Positions 1 through 6,505 of a stretch of DNA of 31,715 bases are shown here, piece after piece (position 1 is the stretch's first letter; the number at the start of each line of letters is the position of its first letter). A program made the translations under genes and the position numbers. Location of the stretch: the NCBI GenBank assembly GCA_035648055.1, contig DASRMF010000006.1, positions 1-31,715 on the forward strand, read 5' to 3'. The notes below the pieces were generated by a model that was not told the DNA's origin, made no database searches, and was given only the letters and a program-made list of their open reading frames with translations. The stretch comes from Sediminicultor sp035648055 (GTDB lineage Bacteria; Atribacterota; Phoenicimicrobiia; Phoenicimicrobiales; Phoenicimicrobiaceae).

Positions 1-106
<106 letters not shown>

Positions 107-395
107 TTTTTTATTTTCTGGATTTTATTGTATAATGTAGGATACAGTGATAAGTAATGAGTGATTAGTAATCAGTTTCGAGTTACAAGTTGCAAGTTTG
201 CGGAGAGAAGTAGGGGCGTATTGCCTATTAAACGGTCTATCCTGCTTTAGGCACGACACATAATGTCTATTTGATTCAACAGGGCACGCCGTGTTGCTAC
301 ATTAATCAGCAATTAGGTAATTGACTAATTAATATTAACCGGGTAACTGGCTAACTAAATTAATCGGTCAATTGGTAAATTGGAGAATTGGTAAA
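107..395. repeat. Gene-free gap made of mosaic intergenic repeat words
   Basis: No coding gene is visible. The gap holds word-like repeats seen elsewhere in the window. GTGATAAGTAATGAGT at 147-162 recurs at 26127-26142 (one base different) and in reverse complement at 17132-17147 and 27021-27037. A TTTCGAGTTACAAGT word at 175-189 recurs at about 26143. GTAGGGGCGTATTGC at 210-224 is repeated at 3271-3285. A GGTAAATTGGAGAATTGG run at about 365-406 reaches the start of the next gene. A TATAAT at 131-136 has no good -35 partner, so I do not call a promoter. Confidence 0.7.
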
Positions 396-1052
396 TTGGA
401 GAATTGTAAGAATACTCTTAAAATTATTTCGTTTGATGTAGATGGTACTCTGGTAGATTTAGAATATAATGACTTGATATGGTTTAAAGAAATACCTGAA
501 TTGGTAGCTAGAAAAAAGAATATTAGTTTTGAAGAGAGCTTAAAACTGGTAAAAGAAGAATATACTAAACTCGGCGAACGTAACTTAAATTGGTATGATA
601 TTAATTATTGGATCTCTTATTTTAGCTTAGAAATATCCCCTAATAAGATTTTCGAAAAATACGAATCTCAAGTTAAGATATTTCCTGAAGCAATCCCCCT
701 TTTAGAAGAATTAAGGAAGAATTTTATCCTTATTGTTATTACTGCAATGCCTCGTGAATTTTTAATTCCCAAAATGAAAAAACTGGAAAAATATTTTAAA
801 TTTAGCTTTTCTGCTTTATCCGATTTTAAAGAATTGAAAAATTCTGAGATATATTCAAAGATATCCAAATCCTTAAATGTACACCCTGAACAAATATTGC
901 ATGTGGGCGATCATTGGGAATTTGATTATTTAGCTGCCCAGAAAGCCGGAATGAATGCTATTTATTTAGACCGCAGCAATACAAAAAAAAGAAAAAATGT
1001 TATAAATAATTTGGGAGAAGTAAAAAAAATAATAGAAGACATTAACCTATGA
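396..1052 (+). CDS. HAD-superfamily hydrolase (phosphatase-like)
   Basis: A haloacid-dehalogenase-type hydrolase of about 218 residues, probably a small-molecule phosphatase. Motif I is FDVDGT near residues 13-18, where the two Asp are the nucleophile and acid/base. An alpha-helical cap follows at about 25-95. Motif II is VITAMP, with the Thr. A motif III Lys lies in the KELKNSEIYSK region, and motif IV is VGDHWEFDYLAAQKAG. Subclass I caps are shared by phosphoglycolate phosphatases and many nucleotidases, so the substrate cannot be named. The start is uncertain: the frame is open from TTG 372, but that stretch is the AATTGGTAAATTGG repeat. TTG 396, with GGAG at 382-385 ten bases upstream, is preferred. 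It is followed closely by mutM. Confidence 0.85.
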   Translation: MENCKNTLKIISFDVDGTLVDLEYNDLIWFKEIPELVARKKNISFEESLKLVKEEYTKLGERNLNWYDINYWISYFSLEISPNKIFEKYESQVKIFPEAIPLLEELRKNFILIVITAMPREFLIPKMKKLEKYFKFSFSALSDFKELKNSEIYSKISKSLNVHPEQILHVGDHWEFDYLAAQKAGMNAIYLDRSNTKKRKNVINNLGEVKKIIEDINL

Positions 1053-1060
1053 TTAGCAAT

Positions 1061-1097
1061 CGGTAAATTGGTGAATTGGTTAATTTGTTAATTTGTA
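1061..1097 (+). repeat. AATTGGTAAATTGG-type repeat patch between the HAD gene and mutM
   Basis: The run CGGTAAATTGGTGAATTGG followed by two TTAATTTG units belongs to the same word family as 365-406, 3368-3402, 22537-22560 and 26205-26240. It fills nearly the whole gap and stops just before the mutM ribosome binding site. Confidence 0.75.
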
Positions 1098-1111
1098 ACG
1101 AGGTGATGATA

Positions 1112-1957
1112 ATGCCTGAATTACCAGAAGTAGAAACTATCAGGAGAGGCCTTCAGGAAAAAATTAAGAATAAACAGATAAAAGATGCAGTAATAAATGT
1201 TGATAAAATAGTAAAAGAACCCTCCTTAGGAGAGTTTATTACTAAAATAAAGGGAAAAAAGATTAAAGAAGTAGACCGTCGCGGGAAATATATTATTATT
1301 TATCTAGATTCAGAAGATAAATTGATAGTTCATCTGGGGATGACCGGACTGTTAATCTATCCTTATGATAATAAAATTACAGAGAAAGAAATTAAACCCA
1401 AGCATAACCATCTTATTTTTACTTTTACAGATAATACTCAATTAGTTTTTAATGATGTTAGAAGATTCGGAAGAATATTTTTAGTTTCCAACATTGACAA
1501 AGTAGAAAGCATAACTAAATTGGGAGTTGAACCTTTGGAGGATTATTTCACAGAAGAAGTTTTTATTCAGGTATTAAATAAAAAGAAAAAAGGTAAGATA
1601 AAACCATTTTTAATGAATCAGAAATTTATCACGGGATTAGGTAATATTTATGCTAATGAAGTGCTGTATAGATCGAATATCCATCCTTTACGATTGATTT
1701 CCTCTCTCAATAAAAAAGAAATTAGAGATTTGTATCAGCAGATTAAGCTGGTGTTAAGTGAAGCAGTTGAACTTCGGGGGAGTACGGTAGCTGACGAAGC
1801 TTATCGAGATACAGATGGCGAAAAAGGAAAATTTGCAAAAAAATTACAGGTTTATGCCCGAAAAGGAGAACCTTGTATAAAGTGTGGGCATTCTATAGAA
1901 GTTGTAAGAATAGAAGGTAGAAGCTCATTTATCTGTCCCCAATGTCAAAAATTGTAA
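1112..1957 (+). CDS. mutM: Formamidopyrimidine-DNA glycosylase (Fpg/MutM)
   Basis: A bifunctional DNA glycosylase/AP lyase of 281 residues that removes 8-oxoguanine and formamidopyrimidines in base excision repair. The start is fixed by the family: after Met removal the mature protein must begin PELPEVET, because Pro1 is the Schiff-base nucleophile and Glu2 is catalytic. ATG 1112 gives this and has GAGGTGAT at 1100-1107 upstream. The open frame further upstream is repeat DNA. Other family landmarks are HLGMTG, the NDVRRFGR segment, the helix-two-turn-helix GLGNIYANEVLY, and a C-terminal zinc finger CIKCG...FICPQCQ with four Cys. The length is normal. It probably shares a transcript with the HAD gene. 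Confidence 0.97.
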   Translation: MPELPEVETIRRGLQEKIKNKQIKDAVINVDKIVKEPSLGEFITKIKGKKIKEVDRRGKYIIIYLDSEDKLIVHLGMTGLLIYPYDNKITEKEIKPKHNHLIFTFTDNTQLVFNDVRRFGRIFLVSNIDKVESITKLGVEPLEDYFTEEVFIQVLNKKKKGKIKPFLMNQKFITGLGNIYANEVLYRSNIHPLRLISSLNKKEIRDLYQQIKLVLSEAVELRGSTVADEAYRDTDGEKGKFAKKLQVYARKGEPCIKCGHSIEVVRIEGRSSFICPQCQKL

Positions 1958-1995
1958 AAACTAATCCCTTTCTTTTTTTACTGTCTTAACTAGTT

Positions 1996-2062
1996 TACCA
2001 ACTAACTAGCTAACTAAATGCGAGATACTTGATACTATATACTCAATACTATATTTAAATTC
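1996..2062. repeat. Mosaic intergenic repeat words downstream of mutM
   Basis: This patch contains a 33-base block at 1997-2029 (ACCAACTAACTAGCTAAC, then TAAATGCGAGATACT) that recurs at 29358-29390 with two differences. It continues into a GATACTTGATACTATATACT word that reappears at 20054-20079 and in reverse complement near 26696-26725. No coding potential is seen. Confidence 0.75.
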
Positions 2063-2091
2063 TTGCTTAAATACTGAAAAAATATTATAAT
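2063..2091 (+). promoter_or_regulatory. Predicted promoter of the tup riboswitch transcript
   Basis: TTGCTT at 2063-2068 and TATAAT at 2086-2091 are separated by exactly 17 bp, a good sigma-70/sigma-A match. The start of transcription would fall near 2098, about 35 bases ahead of the conserved aptamer. Confidence 0.7.
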
Positions 2092-2131
2092 ATTTAAAGA
2101 TATTTCTTACTTATCGTTCTTTTATAAAAAA

Positions 2132-2240
2132 ATAATCTCCGAGCTATCACACCTAAAGTGAAAACGATGGTGGATTAGCCGATAAGGAATAAGAGGAAAC
2201 TCTTATTCCTCCCGTGTTTGGAAAGGAGGACTGATATTAT
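2132..2240 (+). ncRNA. Moco/Tuco-type riboswitch aptamer (MOCO RNA motif) upstream of tupA
   Basis: The conserved blocks of the molybdenum-cofactor RNA motif appear in order: CTCCGAGC at 2137-2144, CACCTAAAGTG at 2150-2160, GGTGGATTAGCC at 2169-2180, CTCCCGTGTT at 2209-2218 and AAAGGAGGA at 2222-2230. The supporting pairings are ATAAT/ATTAT (2132-2136 with 2236-2240), CTCC/GGAG (2137-2140 with 2225-2228), GCTA/TAGC (2143-2146 with 2176-2179), CACC/GGTG (2150-2153 with 2169-2172), and a perfect 11-bp stem 2185-2195 with 2200-2210 capped by a GAAA tetraloop. Recognition is from memory of the family consensus. The downstream tungstate transporter raises the possibility that the ligand is tungsten cofactor, but I cannot decide between Moco and Tuco from sequence. 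Confidence 0.88.
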
Positions 2241-2254
2241 GAATTAAACTTATT

Positions 2255-2287
2255 AACCAACACCGGACATAGTGTTGGTTTTTTTTG
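2255..2287 (+). terminator. Intrinsic terminator forming the riboswitch expression platform
   Basis: AACCAACAC (2255-2263) pairs perfectly with GTGTTGGTT (2272-2280) around an 8-base loop, and the U-tract continues through 2286. The 5' arm can instead pair with the aptamer: CCGTGTTTGG (2212-2221) is complementary to CCAACACCGG (2257-2266) with one bulge on each strand. The geometry therefore suits ligand-dependent termination, an OFF switch. Confidence 0.88.
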
Positions 2288-2344
2288 TTTGGTGTTTAAT
2301 TAAAATTAAAAAATAAAATTAGTAAAAAGGAGTATCTCAGAAAA

Positions 2345-3163
2345 ATGAAAAAAAACATTATTTTTCAAGTAATATTGATATTAAGTATTAGTTTATTATT
2401 CATGGGTACGGTTTTCGCTGAACCAATTCACTTAAAAATGGCTACGACTACCAGCACAGAAAATTCAGGTTTATTAGCTAAGTTACTTCCGCCTTTTGAG
2501 GAGAAATATAATATTAAAGTAGATGTTATTGCGGTAGGAACAGGGGCAGCTATGAAATTGGGGGAGAATGGAGATGCAGATGTATTATTTGTACACGCTC
2601 GAGAAGCAGAAGATAAATTCATTCAGGATGAATATGGAGTAAATCGTAGAGATGTCATGTATAATGATTTTATTGTACTTGGACCATCTAATGATCCGGC
2701 AAAAATTAAAGAGGAAAAAAGCGCAGCTTCTGTCTTGACCAAGATAGCTAATCAAAAAGCTTTTTTTGTATCCCGGGGAGATAATTCTGGTACCGATCAA
2801 AAAGAAAAAGGTTTATGGAAAATTGCCAACATTGTCCCTGAGGGAGAATGGTACATGGAAGCAGGTCAAGGAATGGGTGCAACCTTACAAATTGCCGATG
2901 AAAAACAGGCCTATGTTCTTTGTGACAGAGCAACCTTTATTGCCTATAAAAATAAGATAGGATTAGTTATTCTTAGTGAAGGAGATCCACTACTTTTTAA
3001 TCCTTATGGAGTAATAGCTGTCAATCCTGACCGGTATCCCCATGTGAAGTATATGGAAGCCATGCAGTTGATAGCCTGGGTTACTTCCGTAGAAGGACAA
3101 AAAATTATTAGAGAATACGAAATTGACGGAGAAATCCTTTTCCATCCAATGATAATTAAATAA
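2345..3163 (+). CDS. tupA: Tungstate ABC transporter, substrate-binding protein
   Basis: A periplasmic-type oxyanion-binding protein of 272 residues that captures tungstate (possibly molybdate) for TupBC. Residues 1-25 are a signal peptide with a basic KK start, a hydrophobic core and a VFA-EP cleavage site. There is no lipobox Cys. The mature N-terminus carries the TTTSTENSG motif (residues 34-42), diagnostic of the TupA family; ModA and WtpA differ there. SRGDNSGTD (about 143-151) and the YVLCDRATF segment also match the family. ATG 2345 has AAGGAG at 2327-2332, a slightly long spacing. It is the first gene after the riboswitch and terminator, so its expression should fall when cofactor is abundant. 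Metal preference is inferred from the family. Confidence 0.92.
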   Translation: MKKNIIFQVILILSISLLFMGTVFAEPIHLKMATTTSTENSGLLAKLLPPFEEKYNIKVDVIAVGTGAAMKLGENGDADVLFVHAREAEDKFIQDEYGVNRRDVMYNDFIVLGPSNDPAKIKEEKSAASVLTKIANQKAFFVSRGDNSGTDQKEKGLWKIANIVPEGEWYMEAGQGMGATLQIADEKQAYVLCDRATFIAYKNKIGLVILSEGDPLLFNPYGVIAVNPDRYPHVKYMEAMQLIAWVTSVEGQKIIREYEIDGEILFHPMIIK

Positions 3164-3164
3164 A

Positions 3165-3402
3165 AATTGACCAATTGACCAATTACCCAATTTACCAAGC
3201 AGTTAGTTAATTAATTAATTAGTTAATTAGTTGGTTTGGTTTACAGTTTTCAGTTCTCGGTTTTCAGTAAGTAGGGGCGTATTGCAATACGCCTTTCTTA
3301 CTGATGACTGATTAGCTAATCCTTAACCGATAAACTAGAAGAGTGGTTAACCGTGCAACCAACAAAATCGGTCAATCGGTCAATTGGTAAATTGGTAAAT
3401 TT
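3165..3402. repeat. Mosaic repeats in the tupA-tupB gap, including a GGCGTATTGC palindrome
   Basis: The gap contains a reverse-strand copy of the AATTGGTAAATTGG family (CAATTGACCAATTGACC, 3169-3179 onward), a TTAATTAGTTAATTAGTTGG run, a TTTTCAGTTCTCGG word at 3246-3260 also seen near 26766-26796, and the perfect 18-bp palindrome GGCGTATTGCAATACGCC at 3276-3293. A forward AATTGGTAAATTGG run ends at 3402. No gene or strong terminator is visible, so tupB may still be reached by read-through from tupA. Confidence 0.75.
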
Positions 3403-3420
3403 TTATATCGAGGTGCTATT

Positions 3421-4113
3421 TTGAGTTTTATTATCGAAGGGATACATAAAGCTTTTCAATTAATCTTTACTTTAGATAGTGAAATATTCAACATTGTCTT
3501 ACTTTCATTAAGAGTATCTTTGACTGCTGTTATTTTAGCTTCATTATTGGGAGTATATTTAGGATTTTTAATGGCGGTAAAAGATTATTGGGGAAAAAGA
3601 TTTAGTGTAGCTTTAGTGAATACCCTATTGGCCTTACCAACAGTAGTTATAGGGCTGATTGTTTATTCTTTAATTTCTCGAAGAGGACCATTGGGAATCT
3701 TTGAATTATTATATACCCCTTCAGCTATGATTATCGGTCAGTTTATACTAGCTGTCCCTATAATTATTGCTCTCACTCATTCGGCAGTACAGGGAATTGA
3801 TAAAAGGGTTAGGAATACCGCATTAACTCTAGGAGCAACCGAAGCCCAATCTGCCTGGATGGTAATTAAAGAAGCCCGTTATGCAGTGTTAGCTGCGGTA
3901 ATTACCGGATTTGGAAGAGTAATTGCCGAGGTTGGGGCCGCTATGATGTTGGGAGGAAATATAAAAGGAAGTACCCGGGTTATGACCACTGCCATTGCCC
4001 TGGAGAGTACCAAGGGAGAGTTTGGTTTTGCTATTGCCCTGGGAATTATATTATTATTTGTCGCCTTTAGTATAAATATTTTACTCCACTATTTTCAAAG
4101 TAAGAGAGTGTAA
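3421..4113 (+). CDS. tupB: Tungstate ABC transporter, permease
   Basis: The integral-membrane subunit of the TupABC importer, 230 residues, with about five or six hydrophobic segments. The cytoplasmic EAA-type coupling loop, which contacts the ATPase, reads GATEAQSAWMVIKEARYA, followed by the family segment RVIAEVGAAMMLGGNIKG. The length fits TupB, which is shorter than many ModB proteins. Translation most likely starts at TTG 3421, because GAGGTG (3410-3415) lies five bases upstream and no ATG is suitably placed. The gene lies 257 bases after tupA across repeat DNA and nine bases before tupC. Confidence 0.92.
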   Translation: MSFIIEGIHKAFQLIFTLDSEIFNIVLLSLRVSLTAVILASLLGVYLGFLMAVKDYWGKRFSVALVNTLLALPTVVIGLIVYSLISRRGPLGIFELLYTPSAMIIGQFILAVPIIIALTHSAVQGIDKRVRNTALTLGATEAQSAWMVIKEARYAVLAAVITGFGRVIAEVGAAMMLGGNIKGSTRVMTTAIALESTKGEFGFAIALGIILLFVAFSINILLHYFQSKRV

Positions 4114-4122
4114 ACTTAAAAT

Positions 4123-5139
4123 ATGGATAAATTAATATTTAAAGTTAGAGATTTAAAAAAAGTTTATAATAATAAAATTGTATTAGATGTAGATAATTTG
4201 AATTTTCAAGAGGGTAAGATTTACGCTATTGTCGGTCCAAACGGGTCGGGCAAGACCACCTTACTCAATATTTTAAATTTATTAGAGAAACCAGACGAAG
4301 GTCAAATATTTTTTTATGATCAAGAAATTACCAATAAATCAAATAAAGATACCTTAGAGATTCGAAGGAAAATAACTTTAGTAAATCAGGATCCTTTCTT
4401 ATTTCATTCTACAGTCTATGATAATATTGTCTATGGATTAAAAATAAGATCAATTCCTCCTAAAGTTCAAAAAAGTAGAATTAGAAGTGCTTTAAATATA
4501 GTAGGACTTTCCGGTTTTAAAGATAGAAAAGCAAACCAATTATCAGGTGGAGAAGCTCAACGAGTGGTAATTGCCAGAGCCTTAGTAATAGAGCCAGAAA
4601 TTCTTTTTTTAGATGAACCTACCACAAGTATAGATCAAAAGCACATAGATGTAGTGGAAAGAGTGATTAAAAAAATAAAGAAAGAGATTAAAACCACTGT
4701 AATATTTACTACTCACGACCTTTCCCAGGCCTATCGGTTAGCTGATGAAGTGATTTCCCTTTTGGATGGTAAAATTATTAAACAAGTTCCGGAAAATCTT
4801 CTTCGGGGAGAAATAATAGAAGAAGATAACTTAAAATGGTTTAAAACTGCGGGAAATATAAAATTTGCTATAGTAAGTGAAAAAAATGGTCTGGCATATA
4901 TTTCTATTGACCCCAGAGATATAATCTTATCTTATGAACAGTTTCAATCCAGTGCCAGAAATTCCTTTTTGGGGAAAATAACCAAGATTATCGAGCAAAA
5001 TCACTTGGTAAAATTAGAAATAGATATTGGTATCCCTTTAGTGGTGATTATTACCAGAGAGTCATTTTTTAAGATGAATCTCAATCTGGGAAGCAAAGTT
5101 TATTTAACCTTTAAAGCTTCGGCAGTAAAATTATATTAA
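4123..5139 (+). CDS. tupC: Tungstate ABC transporter, ATP-binding protein with C-terminal TOBE-like domain
   Basis: The ATPase of the tungstate importer, 338 residues. It has Walker A GPNGSGKT (38-45), Q-loop Gln near 89, signature LSGGE (140-144), Walker B ILFLDEP (160-166) and H-loop His near 198. Residues from about 205 onward are an extension. Its last part (NSFLGKITKIIEQNH to the end) has the look of a TOBE/Mop-like beta domain, which in molybdate/tungstate ATPases can bind oxyanion and inhibit transport. It begins nine bases after tupB with no obvious Shine-Dalgarno sequence, consistent with translational coupling. The gene label depends on its neighbours; alone it would be a ModC/TupC/WtpC-type ATPase. 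Confidence 0.9.
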   Translation: MDKLIFKVRDLKKVYNNKIVLDVDNLNFQEGKIYAIVGPNGSGKTTLLNILNLLEKPDEGQIFFYDQEITNKSNKDTLEIRRKITLVNQDPFLFHSTVYDNIVYGLKIRSIPPKVQKSRIRSALNIVGLSGFKDRKANQLSGGEAQRVVIARALVIEPEILFLDEPTTSIDQKHIDVVERVIKKIKKEIKTTVIFTTHDLSQAYRLADEVISLLDGKIIKQVPENLLRGEIIEEDNLKWFKTAGNIKFAIVSEKNGLAYISIDPRDIILSYEQFQSSARNSFLGKITKIIEQNHLVKLEIDIGIPLVVIITRESFFKMNLNLGSKVYLTFKASAVKLY

Positions 5140-5203
5140 TTTTTAAAAAAAGATATTTGCAAAACAATATAAAAAATCAATAATTAGGAGATAAAGAGCG
5201 AAC

Positions 5204-6460
5204 ATGGTAAAACCCTTATTTAAAGTTAGTACCCCGAATGAGGTAATTGCGATGCTAAAAAGTCATTTAAATTTAAAGGAAATAACTCAGAGTAATATAG
5301 AAGTAGTCGATATTAAAACTGCCTTACACAGAATCTTAGCAGAAGAGGTAGTTGCACCCGTTAATCTGCCTGGTTTTAATCGTTCTACAATGGATGGTTA
5401 TGCCATTGGGGCAGAAGATTCTTTTGGAGCAACTGATAGTTTACCTTCCTATTTGAAGATTGTAGGAGAAATAAAGATGGGTGCTAAACCTGAATTTAAG
5501 ATCAACCCCGGAGAATCGGCGAAAATTTCCACCGGAGGAATGTTACCCGAGGGAGCAAATGCGGTGATGATGGTAGAATATACTGAACAGATTGATGATA
5601 CTACCATTGAGGCAAGGAGGTCAATTTCTCCCTGGGAAAATGTAGTCCGGGAGGATGAAGATCTAAAAACAGGAGAAATTATTTTAAGAAAAGGAAGCAG
5701 ATTACGTTCGCAGGATATAGGAGTTTTAGCTGGAATAGGAAAAACTAATATCAAAATCTATAGGGAGCCAAAAATTGCTATTATTTCAACGGGTAATGAA
5801 ATAATTCCGGCTGAAGGCGAACCTCGAATAGGGCAGATAAGGGATATAAATTCTTACACCCTTGGAGCCTGTATTGAAGAGGCTGGCGGGATCCCCGTTT
5901 ATAGAGGGATTATTAAAGATGAAGTTATTCTATTAGAGCAGGAGATAAAAAAGACTATCAAAGAAGATAAGGTAGAAGCGGTAATTATTTCCGGTGGAAG
6001 TTCAGTAGGGGTAAGAGATGTTACCCTGGAAGTGCTTAATAGGTTAGGGAAACCCGGTGTGTTGGTTCATGGAGTATCAGTAAAACCGGGGAAACCTACC
6101 ATACTTGCCATATCTGATAATAGGCCGATATTCGGCTTACCCGGTCATCCGGTTTCAGCGATGATAATCTTTGACCTTTTTGTACGGCCTTTGATTAGCC
6201 TGTTACAGGGGGGACAATATAATTATAATTCTGCCAAAGAAATAGAAGTAGAGTTGACCTGCAATATGGTGTCAGATTCGGGAAGAGAAGATTATATCCG
6301 GGTATTTATATACGAAAAAGATAAAAAATTTTATGCTGAGCCTATTTTGGGAAAATCAGGATTAATTTCTACTATGGTTCGAGCATCAGGTTTAATAAAA
6401 ATAGGATTGAATATCGAAGGAGTAGAAAAAGGCAGTAAAGTAGTGGCTAAATTGTTTTAA
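5204..6460 (+). CDS. moeA: Molybdopterin molybdenumtransferase MoeA (first copy)
   Basis: Inserts molybdate (or tungstate) into adenylylated molybdopterin, the last step of basic cofactor synthesis. It has 418 residues, the usual length. Family landmarks in order: PGFNRSTMDGYAI (linker and active-site Asp), STGGMLPEGANAVMMVE, the MPT-binding core ISTGNEIIP, IRDINSYTLGACIEEAGG, ISGGSSVGVRDVT, and KPGKPTILAI followed by GLPGHPVSAMIIFDLFVRP. The C-terminal domain IV ends GSKVVAKLF. ATG 5204 is preceded by AGGAG at 5186-5190, spaced rather long. It is one of two adjacent moeA paralogues, so the pair may divide the work between metals or partners. Confidence 0.94.
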   Translation: MVKPLFKVSTPNEVIAMLKSHLNLKEITQSNIEVVDIKTALHRILAEEVVAPVNLPGFNRSTMDGYAIGAEDSFGATDSLPSYLKIVGEIKMGAKPEFKINPGESAKISTGGMLPEGANAVMMVEYTEQIDDTTIEARRSISPWENVVREDEDLKTGEIILRKGSRLRSQDIGVLAGIGKTNIKIYREPKIAIISTGNEIIPAEGEPRIGQIRDINSYTLGACIEEAGGIPVYRGIIKDEVILLEQEIKKTIKEDKVEAVIISGGSSVGVRDVTLEVLNRLGKPGVLVHGVSVKPGKPTILAISDNRPIFGLPGHPVSAMIIFDLFVRPLISLLQGGQYNYNSAKEIEVELTCNMVSDSGREDYIRVFIYEKDKKFYAEPILGKSGLISTMVRASGLIKIGLNIEGVEKGSKVVAKLF

Positions 6461-6505
6461 GTTAGGATATAGAGTTAGGAATATTTTTTAAGAGGAGGGA
6501 ATGGC

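Noticed and set aside
131..136. TATAAT after the 5S rRNA as a promoter for the HAD-mutM genes
   Set aside because: No plausible -35 box lies 16-18 bp upstream, and the sequence there is the T-run ending the rRNA operon.
372..395. Upstream N-terminal extension of the HAD protein (MVNWRIGK)
   Set aside because: It is a translation of the dispersed AATTGGTAAATTGG repeat. The conserved protein begins only a few residues before FDVDGT.
2239..2247. Two-codon open frame ATG AAT TAA after a perfect AGGAGG, inside the riboswitch
   Set aside because: AGGAGG is part of the conserved aptamer (AAAGGAGGA), so the resemblance to a ribosome binding site is probably coincidental.
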